Assembly: GCA_013115145.1 (NCBI GenBank)
Contig: JAAPAO010000365.1
Span: forward strand, 1-35,802
Direction: 5' to 3'
Length of the DNA: 35,802 nt
Origin: Perkinsus chesapeaki
Taxonomy: Eukaryota; Perkinsozoa; Perkinsida; Perkinsidae
A model generated the notes under the pieces. The model saw only the letters and a list, made by a program, of their open reading frames with translations. It did no database searches and was not told where the DNA came from. The position numbers and the translations under genes were made by a program. Shown here piece by piece: positions 28,792 to 35,802 of this stretch (the first letter of the stretch is position 1; each line of letters opens with the position of its first letter).

Positions 28792-30205
28792 CGCGTCAAT
28801 GCCACATAGGTGACCAAATAGTGCCTCCACGTCGTAGGGCCCATGAGTACGAACTTGTGCGTTTAATAGCATTTGAGTCGCATATCAGTACTCGGTTAGA
28901 AGTATGTTGAATATTGCTTGTTTAATAAAGCTCGAAGTTTAACGTCAGGAAGGAAATTTGTTTTGTGTCTCTCCTTCCGCCAGAAGGAAGATTTATCCAA
29001 CCGGACTTTCTATTATATCCCTGTTCCGGGAGCACTCCTTGGTTTTCAAGGCAAAGATTCCCGCGACTTTTGACGAGATTCAGGCTTGACAAAGCGGATG
29101 GTACTCGTCGTACTGTACTGCTCGTTGATTAGGGGTAATGCGATCCGGATTCGTTGAACAAATTTTGTTTCACGGAAGTTCAAGTTTTTTCATGCTATCC
29201 AATTTGGTCGAATCCCCGAATTTCTCAGAAGCGGTGCTCTCAGGCGCTTTTATGAGCGTAAGCTTTTCCTAAAGCTGTTGAATGATAATATTATCGATTT
29301 TGCTTTAGGTATGTTCAATTGTGGCCGCGGGAACTTCGGTGTTTTTAGTTAACTTGATGAAAGGCGGGCAAACTGCACCGAGGGTGCTGGAAAGTAGGTG
29401 CCAGTGAGTTCGCCTCCATCTCCACCGATGGCCGTTGTTGATTTCGGCATCTTTTAAAATTGTCTTTATTAAGTGTAGGAGGCTGGAGTTCTTCACTCTT
29501 CGCACCAATGGCAGTCTATGGTAATTTGTTGGTAATTTACCATCAATTAAATGTTTCAAGACCCGTACTCGATCTGAGCGTGTTTCGCTTTGATACGCTC
29601 TGACAGAGCGGCTCTGCTTCTGATACTGATCCTGGAATTGCGGGGCTTTTTATTGAGAACTCTCCTAGAGAAACTTCCCTTAGCAAGGAATCATTACACA
29701 GGAAGTTACAAACCTTGACGGCAACTGGATGAAGTATCGGCTCCCGTGGCAATAACGTTGCTCTACTCGGTAGTGGGAATCGGTTTGAACTGACTTGGAA
29801 CTTACATGGATTGAGGATCAATGATGAGCCCCACTCAGGGTCACGGTAACCTGGAAGTTCCAGGCTGGAACGGGTTAGCCGGTTACCATTGGTGGCCTAC
29901 TTCCCCGGTGGCGGCTTTGGGGTCCCTAATTTCTCTTCAATGTCAAATATTGTTGGATGTCCGCGTCGAAGTATATCGGCGGCACCTCGCAGACTCCGGT
30001 CTAACGTTGACACTTTGCCTAGGCCCTAGGGTTTGTATACGCGACCGTTTGCATTACGGTATTGTCTGGTATTACCAGACTGGTAGCCAGCCAAGACTAC
30101 GGCATGAACTTCGTGCCGTAAAGGCTGGTTAGAAGTCCTAACTTGGGACTCGGACTGACTCACTCAGGGAGTCTCCATGGGCAGCTCTCACTGGGGGGCA
30201 CACAG
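28792..30205. other. Gene-poor intergenic stretch
   Basis: No gene I can support. A minus-strand frame at 29305-29559 and a plus-strand frame at 29821-30132 lack family content. Odd palindromes lie at 29857-29871, 30064-30080 and 30098-30120. Confidence 0.5.
30098..30120. repeat. Odd palindrome, 11-bp arms, 1-nt centre, one mismatch
   Basis: TACGGCATGAA-C-TTCGTGCCGTA. A perfect 8-bp sister (GTCTGGTA-T-TACCAGAC) is at 30064-30080. Confidence 0.85.
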
Positions 30206-30592
30206 TCAGAGCTCTTCTGGTAAGTCCAATCTGAACGAGAAATTCTTGCCAAGAATTAGACTGAGTATACCACGTACCCTGCCAAGTTGGTCGTGCCTCA
30301 CGGTGGATGACCTATCTGCCATCAGGGTCCTCGCATAAATCTCAGCGCTAGGAAGGAGGTACTGTTCCAGCGTAGCTGGGGAGAAGTTCAGGAGATCTGG
30401 CAGTTCTGAACTGGTGTCTTGATCGATGTTAGCGATGTCACGGCCAGTCATTACCTTGGAGATGCCTTTCAGGATGTAAGTGAATAGCAAGTCGGTGGAC
30501 AGTCCACCGTGGACTTCATTCTGCCTCGTATGCCGAGAAATTAGGAGAACCCAACCCTCCTTCCTAAGCCACCACCGCATTGATCGGATCAA
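30206..30592 (-). CDS. Possible uncharacterised 128-residue protein
   Basis: One open frame, ATG to stop, with a basic N-terminus and a helical centre (TLEQYLLPSAEIYARTL). No domain is recognised. It overlaps an odd palindrome at 30579-30593, and its surroundings are non-coding, so it could be spurious or part of a dead element. Confidence 0.28.
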   Translation of the reverse strand: MIRSMRWWLRKEGWVLLISRHTRQNEVHGGLSTDLLFTYILKGISKVMTGRDIANIDQDTSSELPDLLNFSPATLEQYLLPSAEIYARTLMADRSSTVRHDQLGRVRGILSLILGKNFSFRLDLPEEL

Positions 30593-30747
30593 TTCGGTGG
30601 CGGCGAATCAATTTGATCCGTTCAATGCATGGGTTTGCGGCATAAAAGCAGCAACTTGCTGCCAGCAAGGTACATGCCGAGAATTAGAATAGACTGCGCG
30701 CGCGTCTACATTGATATTAGCAAGTGTTTCGGAAGTCTAAGAACGTA

Positions 30748-30902
30748 ATTAGTTGAGCCAAGATGACTACAATTTAGATCTCCAAGAGTTTCGGTTATCG
30801 AGCAAGATTAGTTGAGCCAAGATGACTACAATTTAGATCTCCAAGGGTTTCGGTTATCGAGCAAGATTAGTTGAGCCAATATGACTACAATTTAGATCTC
30901 CA
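30748..30902 (-). repeat. Three 59-nt tandem repeats with spliced-leader-like core
   Basis: Minus-strand core GTAGTCATCTTGGCTCAA at 30770-30753 and 30829-30812, and with one change (CATATTGG) at 30888-30871. The dinoflagellate/Perkinsus spliced leader contains GTAGCCATYTTGGCTCAA (from memory). The base after CAA is C and not the G of the leader, and no GT donor follows, so these are more likely relics than working SL RNA genes. Confidence 0.5.
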
Positions 30903-31181
30903 TAATATGGATTACATTTCAATTTGAGATTCTCAAAGGGTCACTCGTGCATATCTTCTCTGTTAGCTGCTGTATCGGATAGCCGGATAATTTGAATCCA
31001 GGCAGACAAATCGTTTCCTGTTAGTGTATACGGAGACTGACGCCAGGCCTTCGTAAGTCATGAATGAGACTCCGTTTTCCTGTCAGGCAATCCCATTGGA
31101 TATGGCATTGATAATCTGGGTCTTAAACTGTGCGAGTTTCGTAATATGAAATTCGCATTAACTGTTGATTGAGATTGGAAA

Positions 31182-31198
31182 GGGTTTCCAGGAAACCC
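31182..31198. repeat. Odd palindrome, 8-bp arms, 1-nt centre
   Basis: GGGTTTCC-A-GGAAACCC, perfect. Confidence 0.85.
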
Positions 31199-31558
31199 CA
31201 TCCGGCCTTGTCAACCATTGGCTTTGGAGCTCCTTGATCATACTCATAAGACCTCCTATATGACGAGACTATGACTCCTCGCGTATGACGAGACTAGTCT
31301 GACGCAATAGCCTGCTGCTAGTGCCAGAAATTTGGTACCATCACTCCATACTTCTCCAAAAGGCCCGGAATCACAGGGGCTTTTCTTAGAGCAATAAATT
31401 TACTCGTAGATGACAGTGCCAAAGGAATGCATTCTTCCATTTAGTAGCTCTTTCAGTTTCTCTTACCGTTTTTCCTCAATCTTGGATTCTGATAAGGGCT
31501 TTCGCATAGTTGGCACGGTCTGCTGGTTTCCAAGAGCCTGCTGGGGTGAGGACGGTAG

Positions 31559-32136
31559 CTATATCGCCCTGCTCATCATTCTCCTTTGCCTCGATTCGAC
31601 GCGCTTGAACAATGCCTCAACAACGTCGCTGGGGGCAGGCGAATTACGCCGAAGGAACGCCGAAGGACTCCCTCGTTTGTCGGAGGGCATCGGTCCGATG
31701 CCATCGGACAATCGCTTTTCCCGGCTCTGCTCGGCGTTGTCGTTCGTGGAGGTTAGGAGCTGTGCTAGCAGGCTGCTAATGTGTTGCTCCGTGGGTCGGA
31801 TGTCACCTTTGTTGTCGCGGGGTGGGGCGGGGAGCCGGAGCGGCTCCTTGGTCTTGTTGGACGTTCTTTCCAGGCGCGGATCTTCGCCGCTTGCAGGGCC
31901 GCTGTTTTATGGGGTATATTGAGCACCAGTTCCTCGAGCTTAGTGATGGAGTCCATTTTTAGTAGCATGAAGCCGTCTACGTCGGCGAATAAGGTTCTCA
32001 CGGAGACGCTGCCCACAAAGGGAAAGTGCTCCTGGGCCGCGAGGGCTTCGGATGTGGAGGACTTGCGGGTAACCGGCCTCGCTTAGGCAGTCGAGGCCGG
32101 AGGAGGGGTGCTGGTAATGGAGTCCGAATTGGCCAT
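31559..32136 (-). CDS. Uncharacterised low-complexity basic protein
   Basis: Not recognised. The minus strand reads, from about 32082, EALAAQEHFPFVGSVSVRTL and DGFMLLKMDSITKLEEL. A 25-nt intron (GTGCTC...AACAG) and a 31-nt one (GTGACA...CATTAG) could follow, leading to a clear C-terminal frame (SSLLAQLLTSTNDN, DVVEALFKRVESRQRR) ending in TAG at 31559. The upstream ATG at 32136 (MANSDSITSTPPP) shares the frame but a TAA at 32085 separates it, so another tiny intron or a different start is needed. The large plus-strand frame over this region is a shadow. Confidence 0.4.
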
Positions 32137-32513
32137 GAAAAATATTGACGTAGCGATTGAGGATTCCTCGTCAATTCTTTGCGATGAGTGAGCAATGCTC
32201 GATTCCGCGATTCCTGTTGCAGGAGATTCCTCAGTGAGCAACAGGAATTGCTGCACGGGCGGCGAGCGAACACCCCTGTGGGGGACTAGTCGCACCGTAT
32301 GGAAACACATGTAGCCACTACTCTGCAAAGCTAGCCGCTATCAAGGGCTGCTAGGACCACTTTGTCCCGCGGCGTCGTGCGAGGCAGCATGTTCGGCCAC
32401 TCTGGAACCTGTCTTCCAGTAATGCATTCCGCATACTGTACGCGGCATACATTTTCGCGCACAGGCTCAACCTGCTGTTGGCAGCATTGAACCACTATTA
32501 ACTGAAGAGTGCG

Positions 32514-32535
32514 ATGCGAAGTTCGCATTGCGAAC
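32514..32535. repeat. Two interlocked odd palindromes
   Basis: ATGCGAA-G-TTCGCAT (32514-32528) overlaps GTTCGCA-T-TGCGAAC (32521-32535): the right arm of one is the left arm of the next. Confidence 0.85.
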
Positions 32536-32737
32536 ATTCAAGAAAACAACAACTTTGCAAACTACATTTTCGAAGAAGTCGGATATCGTCTCAATTACCA
32601 TTTCTCGACTAGTTAGTAGAAAACCCGAACAGCGGCCTGACTAGCGGACCGAGCTCGCCGGACTCAACTTCGTTCCGTTTGCGGCAGACGGCTTCGCAAT
32701 GCGAGCATTTTCCGATAGTACTTCCGACTCGGGAGTA

Positions 32738-32859
32738 GTCTCGGGAGTTCCGAGACTCCGATCGGCCCACTATACTAGTGGTCCACTAGTGGTGGCGCGG
32801 GTTAATGTCACCCGTGGTATCAATCGGTCGGCAATCCCGAAAACGTGTGAAATTCACAC
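32738..32859. repeat. Cluster of odd palindromes just upstream of the ZIP start
   Basis: GTCTCGGGA-G-TTCCGAGAC (one mismatch), ACTAGTGG-T-CCACTAGT (32774-32790) and GTGTGAA-A-TTCACAC (32845-32859). The last ends 1 nt before the ATG. Confidence 0.85.
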
Positions 32860-32860
32860 T

Positions 32861-34589
32861 ATGAATTTCTTCCCCGGTGCTTTGTTTCCCCAAGTGGTTT
32901 TCGAACTACTGGAGAGGTTCATGCTCAGCGATAATACGAGACGTTTACTCTCGACCTGCATAATCATTCTCCTCTCTCAGATTTTTTCCTCTCGTTCGCA
33001 TGTGCCGTGATGAGTTGTGACAGTCTCGGTCACCTTCTACCCGAGGTTGCACACGCTGGTGGCGCGAGTAAGCTGTGGACCTATCTGAATGGCTTTCTTA
33101 CCCAGCTACGAATCTTGGAATCTATTATAGCCGAGAAGTTTAAAATACTTTCCTCATCTGATCGGGCGGCAAAAATGGATCGAAACTCATTTAGTATCTT
33201 CACCGGTTAAATAGAATTTGGATTGGAAATGAGAATAATATCCTTACAACTTTTAAGTTACAAGGAGGACATAGTATTTCGCTGAGACAATTTCATGTTC
33301 GTTCTCTTTCACTCCCACCTCCTCGCAGCGATGGCTTGAGAGTCTCAAGTTGAGACCTGTGCGCAGTATCAATGGGCACGAGAATGACGCATTGCCGGCA
33401 GTAGCTACGCGGTTTAGAAATTTCCCTGAAATGGTCGGTCGATCGGTGTAGGCGAATTTCCACAGGATTTACAGTGCATTTTTAGGTTATCTGTTTTTCT
33501 TCCTCGGCGTGGCACTGACGCTTGGGATCAACACTGGAGTGGACGCGCTCCATCGGCGCTACCATCAAAAGCACCCTGGTCACCACGATGGTGAAATTAA
33601 GAACTTTGGAGTGGCGAACTTATTGGTTGGTTGCTCTTGTCGATCAGTTGATCGATTTCGGCTTTCAGATCGAGCTTCTTCATAATTTCGTCGACGGGCT
33701 GTCTCTGGGAATGGCCTATCTTGGTCCTAGTAAGTCCGTTTGGTTCTTTTACCTGATTTTCATAAAAGCATCCGTGAGAAATTTTTACCATTATTTTCGC
33801 GCTCAGATATAGCCAGTGCGCGTGCTGTGACCGTGGCGGTAGCCGCGCACGAAATACCGCAGGAACTTTCTGACGGCGTCGTTCTGCTTGCGGCGGGTTT
33901 GCATCCAGCAAGGCTTCTATGGTTAGTTTGCGAATTCTTAACCACACTCGACCATTCTCACGTAGGTTGAATTTTCTGGTGTCGTTGACGTGCCCTCTGG
34001 GTGTTGTCGTCGCATTCATGCTTCAAGCGGCTCTGGCTCGCAAGGCTTACGCGGTGAGTGCAGCGATCATAGGGATAAACGCCCGCAGAGAAAAGCTATG
34101 GACTTGAGTAGTCCAAAAGCGGCTTCGCAAAATCCATCGAGAATCGCAGCCAGGGGCGTATTATTAAGGGAGTCATTTACTCTCAACTTCAGACTCTCGA
34201 GTAAAAGCTCATTGTCCGAATGTATCCCAAACAGCACTTTGCCTTCAGCGGATGTTGCATGACGTTCGAGGCTCGGATTTTGGGCGGCTTTGAACCAGAT
34301 ACTTCCAAGCGGCTGTCATTAATATGCTTCCCTGCTCAAGCCAACGACTGATTATTCTCAGGCCACGGCAGCACTGGCAGCAGGCAGTTTCACCACGTTC
34401 GCTATTTTCATCATGGGCGAGCAAGTTGTTAACACAACCATACAGATTATGACTGATAATACCGCCAATAACAGAGGCTTCATACAGATCTTAACCTCGC
34501 TAGGCCCCGTACTTGTTGCGGCCTGGCTTGGAGTGGCTCTGGTAAGTGCTGGCAGCACTGTGCTGCGGTTGTGGATAATACTGAAGTAG
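32861..34589 (+). CDS. ZIP-family (SLC39-like) divalent metal transporter
   Basis: Seven exons total 954 nt (317 aa): 32861-32957, 32981-33205, 33486-33625, 33669-33729, 33807-33921, 33966-34053, 34362-34589. ZIP proteins move Zn2+ or Fe2+ into the cytosol. Seen: an early helix ending SCDSLGHLLPEVAHAGG (the GDxxxHLLPE-type motif); a His-rich loop (YHQKHPGHHDGE); the metal-site helix HNFVDGLSLGMA; the second metal helix VAAHEIPQELSDGVVLLAAG; and a C-terminal NFLVSLTCPLGVVVAF plus two more hydrophobic segments. The family's HEIPHE reads HEIPQE here. The intron 1 boundary is uncertain: the frame is kept only by a 23-nt GC-AG intron, so the N-terminus before about residue 33 is tentative. Intron 3 carries family E in antisense. 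Confidence 0.85.
33342..33356. repeat. Odd palindrome, 7-bp arms, 1-nt centre
   Basis: GTCTCAA-G-TTGAGAC, inside ZIP intron 2. Confidence 0.8.
33626..33668 (+). repeat. Intron with family E module, antisense
   Basis: ZIP intron 3, 43 nt: CGATCAGTTGATCGATTTCG, reverse complement of the AAATCGATCAACTG element. Confidence 0.6.
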
Positions 34590-34814
34590 CATACAATGCG
34601 CGTTTGTTGGTAAACCTCAATAGAAGTGAAATTCACTTAGTGAATATCTCAAAATAATTAGAATAATCTGAAGCTTCGAGTACTACACACCTCTATGGAC
34701 AACCACACCTGTTATCTCATATTGTTATTTTATTAAACCAATCGATTCCCTCGGTTCCAATTCACTCAACTTGCTCAACATATGCGAACGCACAATGGAT
34801 ATTCTCATCGTACC

Positions 34815-34832
34815 ATATTGTGTACACAATAT
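34815..34832. repeat. 18-nt perfect palindrome
   Basis: ATATTGTGTACACAATAT, first of a run of four palindromes within 140 nt. Confidence 0.85.
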
Positions 34833-34863
34833 AAGAAATCTATGGCTGGGCTTGGAGCACCCA

Positions 34864-34880
34864 GGCTGGGTGACCCAGCC
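34864..34880. repeat. Odd palindrome, 8-bp arms, 1-nt centre
   Basis: GGCTGGGT-G-ACCCAGCC, perfect. Confidence 0.85.
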
Positions 34881-34903
34881 GAGTGGGAACGATCTCGCCA
34901 TAG

Positions 34904-34944
34904 AGGTCTCCTGTATACTCCAGGCTGGAGTATACAGGAGACCT
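34904..34944. repeat. 41-nt perfect palindrome, 20-bp arms, 1-nt centre
   Basis: Arm AGGTCTCCTGTATACTCCAG is repeated in reverse complement after a single G. A further CTGGAG-T-CTCCAG overlaps its right end. Confidence 0.95.
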
Positions 34945-35612
34945 GGAGTCTCCAGCAATTTATTGGCGCAAGTCTGGTCCTGTTAGGTTCATTCGGTTCA
35001 TGAAGCTGCCGAGGGTCAGCTCATGACCGACGGTGATCAGTTCAGTGTTATATCTACAGTTGAGGCATTCTTCCGACCGACGGTGAGGGCGTGCGCTGAT
35101 GCGAAAACCTGAATATTTTTTTTCTCAGGCGTATGTCCACGACGAGATGTGAGTACTTCTGGTACGGCCAGTACACAGCCGGTATTTTATAGCCTTTAGC
35201 CGTCTCACAGAGCCATGTTGCGTTATTTAGGCTCTGAGCCATGTCAATATGTATTCACTCAAGAAGCACATAATGTGCCGTACGTCACCCTTTATGACCA
35301 GATTGAAGACAGTGACCTGGAGGCTTAACGCTCTAGTTTCCAATAAGCAATGTTCTACTATTTTTACCTGTCACCATATGAAGGCAAAGATAATATCTTC
35401 AAGATATGTCTCTCGAATATCCGAGAGAAGCCAAACGACGTTCGTGGTTACGTTCTTTCATATGAGGCTGGTAACAACATCGGAAGGTCAAGCATTGGGT
35501 TACCCAGTTTTGTTATCGGTAGCCGATAGTTTCCGATTGAGATGACAGTACCAGGTCTGTCCTCCTTAGTGTCGGTTAGTAGCAGACTACTGACAACGCT
35601 AGTATCTTTGAG

Positions 35613-35646
35613 TGACATACTATGTCATTCTGCAACTATTAGTTGC
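35613..35646. repeat. Pair of adjacent odd palindromes
   Basis: TGACATA-C-TATGTCA and GCAACTA-T-TAGTTGC, 4 nt apart. Confidence 0.85.
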
Positions 35647-35802
35647 CTAGTGATAAGTTAACAAGAAATAGATAGATGAATAAGGAAGGGAGACAGCCAG
35701 TACGCTAAGCTAAGTGTAGACAAGTGCGCACGGGATGTTAACGATTGGTACACATAAATTAGGTACACTTAATGTTTGATCTCCATAAATCACGTTCATA
35801 CT

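Larger units (their letters stand above)
34590..35802. other. Gene-free, palindrome-rich right end
   Basis: No supported gene. It is dense in perfect inverted repeats: 34815-34832, 34864-34880, 34904-34944, 34943-34955, 35393-35407, 35613-35627 and 35632-35646. A 12-nt direct repeat (GACCGACGGTGA) occurs at about 35024 and 35077. Confidence 0.55.

Noticed and set aside
29821-30132. A 103-codon plus-strand frame
   Set aside because: It is built across several hairpins (29857, 30064, 30098) and has no family signal; probably chance.
30753-30770. Working spliced-leader RNA genes
   Set aside because: The core is followed by CTAATC and not by a GT splice donor, and no snRNA-like Sm site was seen after it.
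31410-31922. A 170-codon plus-strand frame
   Set aside because: The composition is Ser/Leu/Arg-rich without domain features, and the opposite strand reads a more coherent C-terminal frame.

Overview
Nuclear DNA of a flagellated protist with dense, very short spliceosomal introns. The best guess is an alveolate of the Perkinsozoa/dinoflagellate side. Three things point there: an outer-arm dynein LC1 gene; introns mostly 27-65 nt long; and three tandem copies of an 18-nt stretch closely resembling, on the minus strand, the dinoflagellate/Perkinsus spliced leader. The species assignment is inference. No prokaryotic operon, CRISPR array, rRNA or complete tRNA gene was seen.

Seven multi-exon or well-supported genes were rebuilt by hand from splice sites and family homology; in each multi-exon case the summed exon length is a multiple of three. 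From left to right they are: a secreted/membrane kelch-cytochrome b561 fusion (+, 2138-4035); malic enzyme (-, 9124-13337, 17 exons); an atypical small GTPase with a long N-terminal extension (-, 13787-15459, 8 exons); an SMNDC1/SPF30-like Tudor splicing factor (-, 16364-18297, 9 exons); a small PH-domain protein (+, 25597-26436); dynein light chain LC1 fused to an EF-hand tail (+, 26502-28567, 9 exons); and a ZIP metal transporter (+, 32861-34589, 7 exons). Two unspliced ORFs (a small secreted protein at 6361 and a 397-residue protein at 7276-8469) and several partly resolved minus-strand genes (21515-22787, 23735-25130, 31559-32136) complete the coding content.

The genes do not form a pathway. 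What links them is their introns. Many introns of unrelated genes share short sequence modules: a tRNA T-arm/B-box-like core (8 introns), a GCGCGCCACGAAATT core just before the 3' splice site (5 sites), an ATCTTG...CTTGCATTTCCTCAA module (5 copies, twice at both ends of a single intron), and three smaller families. This looks like intron spread by copying (introner-like elements) and is the most interesting system in the window.

The intergenic DNA (1-2137, 4036-6360, 19330-21514, 28792-31558, 34590-35802) is nearly gene-free. It is rich in perfect inverted repeats with a single central base; 24 with arms of 7 bp or more were found by eye, against about 2 expected by chance, and the longest arms are 23 and 20 bp. 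Three minisatellites, all with a 25-nt period, lie around the PH and dynein genes, and a MITE-like element sits at 19151-19323.
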